Source: Acidobacteriota bacterium (GTDB lineage: Bacteria; Acidobacteriota; Terriglobia; Terriglobales; Acidobacteriaceae). Taken from it: a stretch of 64,000 nt of DNA. Under the pieces are notes generated by a model. The model ran no database searches. It had not been told where the DNA came from and saw nothing but the letters and a program-made list of their open reading frames with translations. This document shows positions 39,795 through 47,938 of the stretch, one piece after another. The translations under genes were made by a program, and so were the position numbers. The stretch is from NCBI GenBank assembly GCA_013289765.1, contig JABCZI010000010.1, positions 124,001 through 188,000 on the forward strand. The letters run 5' to 3'. The first letter of the stretch is position 1, and each line of letters starts with the position of its first letter.

Positions 39795-41621
39795 GTGCCA
39801 TTTCGTAGCGTAATCAGGATTACCCTTTCTGCCCTACTGATCTTCGTCTTCTTCACCGCTGCCGCCTCAGCCGGCGAAAAACCCTGGACGGAGGTCCGCA
39901 GCCCCAACTTCCGTGTCCTGACCGACGCGGGAGCGGGGGACGCTCGCAAAGTGGCCCACGAGTTTGAGCAAATGCGCAATGTGTTTGCCACTCACCTGCC
40001 TCACGCCCGCTTGGAATCCGGCGCACCGTTACTGATCTTTGCGGTTCGTGACGAAGCAACGGCGACGGCCCTCGAACCGCACATATGGAAAGCAGGAGCG
40101 AATCGGGCGGGAGAATATCACCACGGCTGGGAAAGGCAGTTTGCCATTGTGCGCCTGGATACTTGGGGCCGCGAAGGAGCAAAACAAGTTGTCTACCATG
40201 AATACACTCATTCCATCGAACACATGAATTCGCACTGGCTGCCGGTGTGGTTCGACGAGGGAACTGCTGAAATTTACGGGTTTACCCGGTTCGAGGTACA
40301 TCGCACATACATCGGCGCCCCTACCGAACGCGTCAACTCTTTGCGCGGAAGCACGCCCATCCCGGTTGAGACATTCATCGCCCTGGACCAGCGGTCTCCT
40401 TACTATCTCGACAGCACGAAGAATCAACTGTTCTACGCCGAGGCGTGGGCTTTGGTTCACATGTTGACTTACGAGCCAGGAATGGGAAACGGAAGGCGAC
40501 TCGGTGACTTCCTGGCTCTTTTGGACCAAGGAATGGAGCAGAAGCAGGCCTTTCAAAAAGTCTTCGGTGAATTTAAAGCCGTAGACAAAGCGCTCTCCTC
40601 CTACATGCAGCAGCCGACGTATACCACGACTGTCCTCAAAGATCCCGATCAGATCGACGATAGAACCTTCACTTCCCGGACTTTGACGGCTGCGGAAACG
40701 GAAGCCGAACTCGGTGGCTTTCACTTGTGGACTCACGATTTGGAGGGAGCACGCACGCTCCTCGAACAGGCGCTCAAAGATGATGTGAAACTCGGGCTGG
40801 CGCACGAGAACATGGGCTTCCTCGCTTTTGCCCAAGGGAACGACTCCGTGGCTACAGGAGAGTTTTCTCAGGCCTATTCGTTGGATGGGACCCGATACCT
40901 TTCGCTGTTTGCTAAGACTATGCTCTCCCCGCTTCGCGCTTCGCGCCAAGTCGACGATCTCAATGCTTTTGGAGCGGCGATGGGAAAGGTTTTGCAGCTT
41001 AATCCGCTTTTCGCTCCGGCCTATGTTCAACTCGCGCGCCTGGCCGTCCTTGAAAATGATCTCGATTCTGCTGTCCTAGTTTCGCGGAAGGCCGAAGAGT
41101 TGGAACCCTCTTTAGCCGGGTACCACATTTTAACGGGTCAAATTTTGCGGCGGCTTGGGAAGAACGCGGAAGCGGCAGCCGACGCCAAGTTTGTCGCAGG
41201 TCGCTGGTTTGGTCCGGATCACAACGAGGCAGTGGAACTTTGGAATAGTGTTCCTTCTAGCCAGCGTCCAGAGGGCGAGACGCTTCTTGAAATAATTCCC
41301 GCAGATACCCACACTATCGAAGGGCGGGTACAGTCGGTCACCTGCGCCAGCAAGGACCAACCTTGGGTATTGGTCCTCGATCACGAAGGAAGTGCGGTCG
41401 TTTTTCATCACAAGGGCGGCAGCTTCCCGACCGGCTTCTCCGATACTCTCTGGTATGGCTCAGATCATTTCAGTCTTTGCCATCATCTTGACGGCCTCCG
41501 AGCCGTAGTGCACTACCACCCGCCTGCCGACTCAACCTACGCCGGGGACGTAGCCGAAGTCGAAATTCGCGACGATCTACCTACTCCCCTTAAGGAAGCC
41601 GTTGCTTCTAGCAAACCATAA
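39795..41621 (+). CDS. Secreted gluzincin-like protease with TPR repeats (HEYTH)
   Basis: 608 aa from GTG 39795, chosen because GGGGAG lies 7 nt upstream and the protein then begins with a signal peptide (MPFRSVIRITLSALLIFVFFTAAASA). The catalytic site reads VVYHEYTHSIEHMNSHWLPVWFDEGTAE, with HEYTH and, 20 residues later, the E-x-x-A glutamate of gluzincins. The C-terminal half contains TPR-like helices (ARTLLEQALKDDVKLGLAHENMGFLAFAQGND; AYVQLARLAVLENDLDSAVL), then a beta domain. Similar proteins are common in Acidobacteria with unassigned substrates. Single gene, not in an operon. Confidence 0.85.
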   Translation: MPFRSVIRITLSALLIFVFFTAAASAGEKPWTEVRSPNFRVLTDAGAGDARKVAHEFEQMRNVFATHLPHARLESGAPLLIFAVRDEATATALEPHIWKAGANRAGEYHHGWERQFAIVRLDTWGREGAKQVVYHEYTHSIEHMNSHWLPVWFDEGTAEIYGFTRFEVHRTYIGAPTERVNSLRGSTPIPVETFIALDQRSPYYLDSTKNQLFYAEAWALVHMLTYEPGMGNGRRLGDFLALLDQGMEQKQAFQKVFGEFKAVDKALSSYMQQPTYTTTVLKDPDQIDDRTFTSRTLTAAETEAELGGFHLWTHDLEGARTLLEQALKDDVKLGLAHENMGFLAFAQGNDSVATGEFSQAYSLDGTRYLSLFAKTMLSPLRASRQVDDLNAFGAAMGKVLQLNPLFAPAYVQLARLAVLENDLDSAVLVSRKAEELEPSLAGYHILTGQILRRLGKNAEAAADAKFVAGRWFGPDHNEAVELWNSVPSSQRPEGETLLEIIPADTHTIEGRVQSVTCASKDQPWVLVLDHEGSAVVFHHKGGSFPTGFSDTLWYGSDHFSLCHHLDGLRAVVHYHPPADSTYAGDVAEVEIRDDLPTPLKEAVASSKP

Positions 41622-41705
41622 ACTCACGGCGAAACTCCACGCCGATTTGTCGGACTTTTCCCACCTTGCGTTGCCGCCTCGGCCCCGCCGCATTATGATG
41701 TCGCT

Positions 41706-42116
41706 ATGAGTTTTTCCGACACCATCTTCATTTTCTTCCTGGCCCTGATCGTATTTGGCCCCAAGAAGTTGCCGGAAATGGCTCGCCAAGCCGGGCGCTT
41801 GCTTGCCGAACTTCGCCGCGCCTCGAATGAATTCAAGTCGCAGATCGAAACTGAAATTGCCCATCTGGAAGTCCAGAAAAAGCAGACGGAGACCCCGCCG
41901 ATCGCTGCTTCGCCCACCAATGTCGCAAGCCTGAGCGTGAATCCCGCCGCGGGCGAAACCATCCCTCACACAGCTCAACCGGTTGCGACTCTGGCGGCTT
42001 CCGCAGAAGAAGAGAAAGCACCAAGCGTAATCGCGGCGCCTCCGTCAACTCCGGATTCCCACCCCGAGCCTGTCGCCGAGCCCAGTGATTCCACCTCACA
42101 GGCCTCGCATGTTTGA
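41706..42116 (+). CDS. Sec-independent (Tat) translocase TatA/TatB-family subunit
   Basis: 136 aa. A short outside N-terminus, one membrane helix (DTIFIFFLALIVFGPKKLPEM, about 4-22) containing the FGPKKLPE hinge, and an amphipathic helix (ARQAGRLLAELRRASNEFKSQIETE). The tail is Pro/Ser/Thr-rich and low complexity. The sequence after the hinge is closer to TatB than TatA but the assignment is not certain. The stop overlaps the tatC start, so both are translated together; the pair exports folded proteins with twin-arginine signals. Confidence 0.85.
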   Translation: MSFSDTIFIFFLALIVFGPKKLPEMARQAGRLLAELRRASNEFKSQIETEIAHLEVQKKQTETPPIAASPTNVASLSVNPAAGETIPHTAQPVATLAASAEEEKAPSVIAAPPSTPDSHPEPVAEPSDSTSQASHV

Positions 42117-42912
42117 GACCGCGACGGAGGGTTCCAGCGAAGAAAATCCGCGCGAAGGCATGCCCACCATGGGCTTCCTCGATCACCTCGAGGAATTGCG
42201 TCGCCGCCTGGTCTATTCCATCGCCGCTATCGCGGTGGGATTTTTCATCTGCTGGTGGAAGGTCGAGCGCATATACGATGTCATGCAGCGTCCCATCATT
42301 GACGTGCTGCGCGCCAACGGCTTATCGGAAAAACTCGTCTATCTCAATCCCACCGAGCCCTTCAACCTTTACTTGAAGATTGCCGCGATGGCCGGTCTGT
42401 TTCTTATGTCGCCCTTCGTCCTCTATCAGGTCTGGATGTTCATTTCACCCGGCCTGTACCGCAACGAAAAGAAGTATGTCGTCCCGTTTATGGTTTCCAC
42501 GATCGCCCTGTTCAGTACCGGGGGATACTTCGGTTACAAGGTGGTTTATCCTCAGGCGCTCGGCTTTCTGGTTCATTTCGGCCGGCAATTCCAGCCGATG
42601 ATTACCATTTCGGAATACACATCTCTATTTCTCAGCATCATCCTTGGCATGGGGCTGATCTTCGAAATGCCGATTCTGATTTTCTTCCTCGCATTGATGG
42701 GCATGATCACGGCGCGTTTTATGTTGAAGAATTTTCGCTATGCCATCCTTCTGATTTTCATTGTGGCCGCAATCGTCACCCCGACTCCGGACATCCTTAG
42801 CATGTGCATCTTCGCCGCGCCCATGGTGGCGCTGTATGGAATCAGCATTGGAATCGCCTGGATGGTTCATCCCACGCAACGCCGCGCGCGTGAACAGAAA
42901 AAGGCAGGATGA
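42109..42912 (+). CDS. tatC: Tat translocase TatC subunit
   Basis: 267 aa from the ATG inside the end of the upstream tat gene. The cytosolic N-terminus ends with MGFLDHLEELRRRLVYS, the conserved signal-binding motif with the Glu pair. Six membrane helices follow, with the conserved NPTEPFNLYLKIAAMAG and FLMSPFVLYQVWMFISPGLYRNEK in the first loops. It is the receptor for twin-arginine signal peptides in the Tat complex. It is followed at 42915 by a large hairpin repeat. The gene order tatB-like/tatC without a separate tatA is common in this group. Confidence 0.95.
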   Translation: MFETATEGSSEENPREGMPTMGFLDHLEELRRRLVYSIAAIAVGFFICWWKVERIYDVMQRPIIDVLRANGLSEKLVYLNPTEPFNLYLKIAAMAGLFLMSPFVLYQVWMFISPGLYRNEKKYVVPFMVSTIALFSTGGYFGYKVVYPQALGFLVHFGRQFQPMITISEYTSLFLSIILGMGLIFEMPILIFFLALMGMITARFMLKNFRYAILLIFIVAAIVTPTPDILSMCIFAAPMVALYGISIGIAWMVHPTQRRAREQKKAG

Positions 42913-42914
42913 GA

Positions 42915-42947
42915 TTGTCATCCGGGGCTTGCCCCTCGGGATGACAA
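42915..42947. repeat. Nested palindrome downstream of tatC
   Basis: Outer arms TTGTCATCC (42915-42923) and GGATGACAA (42939-42947) enclose an inner stem GGGGC/GCCCC. The GTCATCC core is familiar from dispersed intergenic repeats of many soil bacteria. It could also end transcription of tatC, though no T-run follows. Confidence 0.65.
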
Positions 42948-43002
42948 ATTGGTTTCAATCTGCGGTACGGGGTACAGTTGATGTGGTTTCGAGGGTTTTG
43001 AG

Positions 43003-44052
43003 TTGATAGGGTTTGAATTGATTAAGATAGTCTTTCTCCCGACATTACTGCTCTCCTTCGCGATGGCCCTCGCTTCCTGCGACCGCGACAACGCCGCTTC
43101 TCCCGCGCGAGCGCAAAGCTCAGCAGCTACACCCAGCGACGCTACCGTCCCCAAGATTTCATTCCCCCCCGACTCCGCTCCCCTGCCTACAGTGGACGGC
43201 GCGCGTGCCATGCAGTATTTGAAAGAGATCGTGGCCTTCGGCCCGCGTCCCTTGGGCAGCCCTAGTCACAAAAAAGTCGAGGATTACATCACCGCCCATC
43301 TTAAAAGCGACACGGTGGAGAACGATATTTTTACCGCCGACACCCCCGAGGGCAAGCTTCCCGTTCACAACATCATCGCCAAGTTTCCCGGGACCAAAGA
43401 CGGCATCATCGTCATCGCCAGTCACTACGATACGAATTACCCCTTGCGCAATACATCTTTCGTAGGCGCCAATGACGGCGGCTCATCCAGCGCGCTGCTG
43501 CTGGAATTCGCCAATCAACTTCACGGCAAGCCTCGCGAAGGCTACAGCATCTGGCTGGTATGGGACGACGCCGAAGAGGCGATCAAACCCGACGGCTCAG
43601 GGGGTCTTCCGCAGGAAATGCCTTTCGAGAAAGACAGCCTTTACGGCATCACTCACCTGGCGCAAAAATGGGAAGCCGATGGAACACTAAGAAAGATCAA
43701 GGCGTTCCTTCTGGCAGACATGGTCGGAGATGCCGACCTTAATATCGAGCGTGATACATATTCAACTCCGTGGCTTGAAGATGTGGTTTACGAAGCCGCT
43801 ACGCGCCTGGGCTATCAGTCGCATTTCTTCGGTCGCACCCTGGCGGTGGATGACGATCACATTCCCTTCGTAAAGCGAGGCGTGGCGAGCGCCGACTTCA
43901 TCGATTTCAACTACGGCTATCACGACGTTTTCTGGCACACCACGCAAGACACCGTCGACAAGCTCAGCCCGAAGAGCCTCGAAATCGTCGGCGCGACCAT
44001 GCTGGAAACAATTCGCATTCTCGACAAAATGGACTCCCTGCCGCCGAAATAA
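43003..44052 (+). CDS. M28-family zinc peptidase, lipoprotein
   Basis: 349 aa from TTG 43003 (GAGGG 8 nt upstream); a second TTG at 43018 is nearly as good. The N-terminus is a lipoprotein signal ending in ALASC (Cys about 26). The mature domain follows the M28/glutaminyl-cyclase fold: RPLGSPSHKKVEDYI, VIASHYDTNY (His and Asp ligands), FVGANDGGSSSALLLEF (bridging Asp), WDDAEEAI (Glu-Glu) and late DDDHIPFVKRG (His). All five zinc-site positions are present. The presence of DDDHIPF and the GSPS stretch suggests a glutaminyl-peptide cyclotransferase or aminopeptidase. It is likely anchored to an envelope membrane. Confidence 0.88.
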   Translation: MIGFELIKIVFLPTLLLSFAMALASCDRDNAASPARAQSSAATPSDATVPKISFPPDSAPLPTVDGARAMQYLKEIVAFGPRPLGSPSHKKVEDYITAHLKSDTVENDIFTADTPEGKLPVHNIIAKFPGTKDGIIVIASHYDTNYPLRNTSFVGANDGGSSSALLLEFANQLHGKPREGYSIWLVWDDAEEAIKPDGSGGLPQEMPFEKDSLYGITHLAQKWEADGTLRKIKAFLLADMVGDADLNIERDTYSTPWLEDVVYEAATRLGYQSHFFGRTLAVDDDHIPFVKRGVASADFIDFNYGYHDVFWHTTQDTVDKLSPKSLEIVGATMLETIRILDKMDSLPPK

Positions 44053-44120
44053 ATTCTCTGCGCGCCCTCCGCGCAATTTTCTCCGCGACTCCGCGATGAG
44101 TCCTTTGCTCTTTTCCAGCA

Positions 44121-44146
44121 TTTAATTTCTAATCAGCAATCGATTC
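44121..44146. repeat. Possible remnant of the TTGNTGA heptad repeat
   Basis: AATCAGCAATCGATT matches one unit plus flanks of the heptad arrays at 47.8 and 54.4 kb (shared core AATCAGCAAT). Only one heptad is clear, so this is a weak case. Confidence 0.3.
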
Positions 44147-44163
44147 CCGCAAACGGCGCTTAC

Positions 44164-45081
44164 TTGCTCTATTTCTGGATACTCTTCAACGTTTTCGCGC
44201 TCGGCATGCTGGTGCTCGACCTTCTGGTCTTTCACCGCCGCGCTCGCGTCGTGCGTTCGCGCGAAGCCCTCGCCTGGAGCGCCATGTGGATCGCCCTCGC
44301 AGCCACTTTCGCCGGCATTTTGTTTTACTGGCAGGGCCGCCAGATCGCGCTTGAATTCGTCACCGGCTACGTCCTCGAGCTTTCCCTCAGCGTGGATAAT
44401 CTGTTCCTTTTCCTCGTCATCTTCCGCTACTTTTCCGTGCCCGAACAGCATCAGCGCAAGGTGCTTTTTTGGGGAATCCTCGGTGCGCTTCTGATGCGCG
44501 GCATTTTTATCTTTGCCGGAGTTGGCCTGATCACGCGCTTCCACTGGATTCTTTATCTGCTCGGCGCGCTTCTGATCTATAGCGGAATTCGCCTGGGATT
44601 TTCGGGCGAGCATCAGGTCGATCCCGCGAAAAATCCAGCTGTGCGAACTCTGCGCCGCTTGATGCCGGTGACTGACGACTTTCAGGGTGGTCGTTTCTTC
44701 GTGCGCGGCTGGAAAGGCAATCCCGGACTCTACGCCACGCCCTTGCTGGTGGTCCTCGCAGTCATCGAAACCACCGATCTGCTTTTCGCCCTCGACTCCA
44801 TCCCCGCCGTCCTCGCCGTCACGCTCAACGCATTCATCGTTTATACCGCGAACGTGTTCGCCATTTTAGGCCTGCGTTCGATGTATTTCGCTGTGTCCAG
44901 GCTAATGAAAATCTTTCGCTTCCTGCACACAGGCCTGGCGCTGATATTGGTTCTGGTTGGACTGAAGATGATCCTCGCGAATTACGTCCACGTTCCGACT
45001 ATGCTGACTCTGAGTGTCATAGCTCTGGTGTTACTGATCTCCGTCGCGGCATCGCTGGCATTTCGCGAGAAAGCTGCTTAG
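44164..45081 (+). CDS. TerC/Alx-family membrane protein
   Basis: 305 aa with about nine membrane helices. Signatures are WILFNVFALGMLVLDLLVFHRR, EFVTGYVLELSLSVDNLFLFLVIF (conserved Glu/Asp), FFVRGWKGNPGLYATPLLVVLAVIETTDLLFALDSIPAVLAVT (second conserved Asp pair), and VFAILGLRSMYFAV. The family is linked to Mn2+ export and to metal supply for exported proteins in E. coli and B. subtilis. The start is TTG without a clear Shine-Dalgarno. Its TAG stop overlaps the nadB stop on the other strand (both ends within 45078-45081). Confidence 0.9.
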   Translation: MLYFWILFNVFALGMLVLDLLVFHRRARVVRSREALAWSAMWIALAATFAGILFYWQGRQIALEFVTGYVLELSLSVDNLFLFLVIFRYFSVPEQHQRKVLFWGILGALLMRGIFIFAGVGLITRFHWILYLLGALLIYSGIRLGFSGEHQVDPAKNPAVRTLRRLMPVTDDFQGGRFFVRGWKGNPGLYATPLLVVLAVIETTDLLFALDSIPAVLAVTLNAFIVYTANVFAILGLRSMYFAVSRLMKIFRFLHTGLALILVLVGLKMILANYVHVPTMLTLSVIALVLLISVAASLAFREKAA

Positions 45082-46640
45082 ACAAATTTCACGCCGTCTT
45101 TCTTTACAACCGAGTGCTTCAGGAACTTTTTGTCATCGTGGCCGGGATTGTCGATACGATAGTGCGCACCTCGGCTTTCTTCCCGTGCGAGCGCCGAACG
45201 CAGCACTAGCATTCCGGCCACATACAGGTTAGCGGCTTCCTGCTGCCGCCGTGTTCGCGGATGTGCCACCCGGGGCGAAAGTCCTTCCAGCACTTTGCTT
45301 CCCTCCACCATTCCAATCCGGGTGCGCACAACGCCGGCATGCTTCCACATGACATCCTGGATCTGGCCAATTAGCTCTTCAATTCCCGCGTCCACCGGCC
45401 CATTCTGCGATGCAGCCTTTCTCTCTTTTCTTTCTGCCTTGGGTGCGTGCTTCAGCTCCCTCCGCATCGCCTTTCCCGCGCGCGAGCCGTATACCAGCGC
45501 CTCCAGCAGGGAATTGCTGGGAAACCGGTTGGCTCCATGCACGCCGGTAGACGCCGCTTCCCCGGCGGCATAAAGGCCTGCCAGGCTGGTGTTGCCCTCC
45601 AGATCGGTGCGGACTCCTCCAATGGAACAGTGCGCCGCCGGGCGAATAGGAATCACGTCCTCCGTAATGTCGATGTTGTGCTTCATGAACGTGGAGTAGA
45701 TACGCGGAAAACGTTTCTGCACTCGTGTGGCATTCATGTGCGTGAGATCGAGATACACGAACGGATCCTTGGCCCGGCTCACTTCCATCTCATGAATAAT
45801 GGCTCGGGCCACGACGTCACCCGGCGCCATTTCCGCCAAAGGATGGTACTTGTGCATAAAACGATCCATCTCGATATTTCGCAGATATCCACCTTCGCTT
45901 CGCAGCCCCTCGGACAGCAGAAAGTGTGGGACCTTTTTCATGTACAGCGTGGTGGGATGAAACTGAATGAATTCCATATCACTGACTTCCGCACCCGCGC
46001 GAAACGCCATGGCCAAGCCATCTCCGGTGGCCGCCGGGGAATTAGTCGTGCTGCGAAACAGTTGCCCCAACCCGCCGGTTGCCAACAACACCGCCGAACA
46101 GGCCACCTCTTCGGGCAGTCCCTTCTCGCTGATCAGTGAAACTCCGGAAACCCGCTGGCCATCGCTCTGTAGTTCCGTACAGAATTCGGGCCCGAGCACG
46201 GAAATATTCTTGCAGCTGCGAACCTTGGCCTGAAGCACGCGCATGATTTCACTTCCCACCGAATCTCCCGGCGCGCGAAAAACATGGCTATGGCTGTACG
46301 AGGGTTCGCTTTCGAATACCAATTTGCTGGCATGCCGTTCCAACTGCTTCTCCCACGCAATCAGTTCCTCGATGCGCTCCGGAGCTTCGTCAATCAGAGT
46401 CTTCACTGCTTCGGGACGGCAAAGGCCATCGCCTGCGATCAAAGTATCTTTCAAGTGGAGAATCAGTTCATCTTCGTCGCTGAGAGAAGCGCTAATCCCA
46501 TCGGCGGGATCGGGACGAAGAGAATCATTTTTCGCCAGCACCAGCACCCGCCCGGCGTCCGCGAGCTCGATCGCGGCCCGCAACCCGGCAACCCCGGCGC
46601 CAATCACAACGAAATCGGTCTCGGCTGGAAGACCTTTCAT
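45078..46640 (-). CDS. nadB: L-aspartate oxidase
   Basis: 520 aa. FAD motif VIGAGVAGLRAAIELADAG (residues 12-30). The active-site region includes EMDRFMHKYHPLAEMAPGDVVARAI (split RFMHKYHPLAE), HPTTLYMKK and the substrate Arg in VIPIRPAAHCSIGG, plus YAAGEAASTGVHGANRFPSNSLLEAL. It oxidises L-aspartate to iminoaspartate, the first step of de novo NAD synthesis. No nadA or nadC is adjacent. Divergent from aroB (74 bp between starts). Confidence 0.95.
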   Translation of the reverse strand: MKGLPAETDFVVIGAGVAGLRAAIELADAGRVLVLAKNDSLRPDPADGISASLSDEDELILHLKDTLIAGDGLCRPEAVKTLIDEAPERIEELIAWEKQLERHASKLVFESEPSYSHSHVFRAPGDSVGSEIMRVLQAKVRSCKNISVLGPEFCTELQSDGQRVSGVSLISEKGLPEEVACSAVLLATGGLGQLFRSTTNSPAATGDGLAMAFRAGAEVSDMEFIQFHPTTLYMKKVPHFLLSEGLRSEGGYLRNIEMDRFMHKYHPLAEMAPGDVVARAIIHEMEVSRAKDPFVYLDLTHMNATRVQKRFPRIYSTFMKHNIDITEDVIPIRPAAHCSIGGVRTDLEGNTSLAGLYAAGEAASTGVHGANRFPSNSLLEALVYGSRAGKAMRRELKHAPKAERKERKAASQNGPVDAGIEELIGQIQDVMWKHAGVVRTRIGMVEGSKVLEGLSPRVAHPRTRRQQEAANLYVAGMLVLRSALAREESRGAHYRIDNPGHDDKKFLKHSVVKKDGVKFV

Positions 46641-46714
46641 AAACGGCCAAATGTTATCACTTCCTGAGCTCGCCCGATCAAAGTCGCGGCGCGCTAGGCT
46701 ATGATGGAATTCCC

Positions 46715-47830
46715 ATGGCGCAAGTTACCATCCATGTCCCGCCACGTCCCTACCAGGCCAGGATCGAAAATGGCTTATTGGCGCGGTCCGGCGCGTTGCT
46801 CGCAGAACTGTTGCCCCAAGCCAGCAAAGTTTTCGTCGTAACCGTTCCGCCGGTCAGAAAACGCTGGGGCGCAAAGCTCGTGCGGTCATTGGTCTCCGCG
46901 GGCTTCAAGCCCCAGGTCATTCAGATGCCCAACGGGGAGCCCGCCAAGAAGCTCAAGACGATCGAAACTTTGGCGGAACGCTTGTCCCGCCTGGGCGCGG
47001 ATCGCAGAGCGGTTCTAATCGCGCTTGGCGGCGGCGTGGTCGGAGACGTTACCGGGCTGCTTGCCTCCCTCTACATGCGCGGCGTTGAACTGGTGCAGGT
47101 TCCCACCACCGTCCTGGCGCAAGTCGATGCCTCGGTCGGCGGCAAGACCGGCGTAAACCTTGGAGCAGGGAAGAACTTGCTGGGAACGTTTCATCATCCT
47201 CGCGTTGTTCTTATTGATCCGGAAGTTTTGCGTACGCTTCCCGACCGCGACTTTCGCGCTGGGCTCTACGAGGCCCTCAAGTGCGGCATCATCGGAGACC
47301 TCGATCTTTTTCTGCGTTTCGAACAGAAGCGGGCCCAGATTCTAAAACGCGATCCGGTGGAACTGGAAGGCGTGATCGCCCAATCGGTAAAGTTAAAAGC
47401 GGAAGTCGTCTCGGCCGACGAACATGAAGGCGGACTTCGCCGCGTTCTCAACCTGGGCCATACTATCGGTCATGCTCTTGAGGTTGAGACCGGTTACGGC
47501 ACTCTGCTTCACGGAGAGGCCGTTGCCTGGGGCATGATTGCCGCCACCAACATCGCTCTCACCGTGGGCCGTACAGATAGCGTGACCGCGGGCCGCATCG
47601 CCGACGCGGTCTTAAGCCTGGGCCGTCTGCCCGAGCTCAAGGTCAGCGCCCGCAAGATTCTCGCTCGCCTGCAGGCCGACAAGAAAACCCAAAATGGCGT
47701 GGTGCATTTTGTTTTGCCCCGGGAGATTGGAAAAGTTGAGATCGCCTCCGATGTGCCGGACAGCGTGGTGATCGGCGCCGTGGAAGAGTTGCGGCGATTG
47801 TCTCGCGGAGGATGGGGAAAGAGTAAATAA
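46715..47830 (+). CDS. aroB: 3-dehydroquinate synthase
   Basis: 371 aa. NAD-binding LIALGGGVVGDVTGLLASLY (split GGGVVGDVTG, about 109-118), DASVGGKTGVN, the zinc/active-site Glu in PDRDFRAGLYEALKCG (Glu), Lys-rich AQSVKLKAEVV, and the zinc His residues in NLGHTIGHALE and LHGEAVAWGM. It converts DAHP to 3-dehydroquinate in the shikimate pathway for aromatic amino acids, folate and menaquinone. Its stop lies 1 bp from the start of a heptad repeat array. Confidence 0.96.
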   Translation: MAQVTIHVPPRPYQARIENGLLARSGALLAELLPQASKVFVVTVPPVRKRWGAKLVRSLVSAGFKPQVIQMPNGEPAKKLKTIETLAERLSRLGADRRAVLIALGGGVVGDVTGLLASLYMRGVELVQVPTTVLAQVDASVGGKTGVNLGAGKNLLGTFHHPRVVLIDPEVLRTLPDRDFRAGLYEALKCGIIGDLDLFLRFEQKRAQILKRDPVELEGVIAQSVKLKAEVVSADEHEGGLRRVLNLGHTIGHALEVETGYGTLLHGEAVAWGMIAATNIALTVGRTDSVTAGRIADAVLSLGRLPELKVSARKILARLQADKKTQNGVVHFVLPREIGKVEIASDVPDSVVIGAVEELRRLSRGGWGKSK

Positions 47831-47936
47831 ATTGTTGATTCTTGATTGTTGATTGCTGATTTGAGGAGCGCTTCCAACCCTGATGCGTTAGATCTTCAAT
47901 CAACAATCGCTGAATCACCAATCAACAATTTCTTTT
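47829..47936. repeat. Paired inverted heptad arrays (TTGNTGA), ORF-less, between aroB and ubiE
   Basis: Left array 47832-47866: five consecutive 7-bp units beginning TTGTTGA, TTCTTGA. Right array 47896-47931, inverted: units of the same consensus, one of 8 bp. The outermost 12 bp (AAATTGTTGATT, 47829-47840, and its complement 47920-47931) are perfect inverted repeats. The interior is 29 bp. The ensemble has the same architecture as the arrays around the S23 ORF at 54.0-54.5 kb. Confidence 0.8.
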
Positions 47937-47938
47937 CA

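Noticed and set aside
40029-41030. 333-codon minus-strand frame within the HEYTH/TPR gene
   Set aside because: Antisense shadow without family features; the plus-strand frame has a signal peptide and protease motif.
47829-47936. CRISPR array
   Set aside because: Repeat units are 7 bp, without spacers, and the two arrays are inverted, not direct; no cas genes are present.
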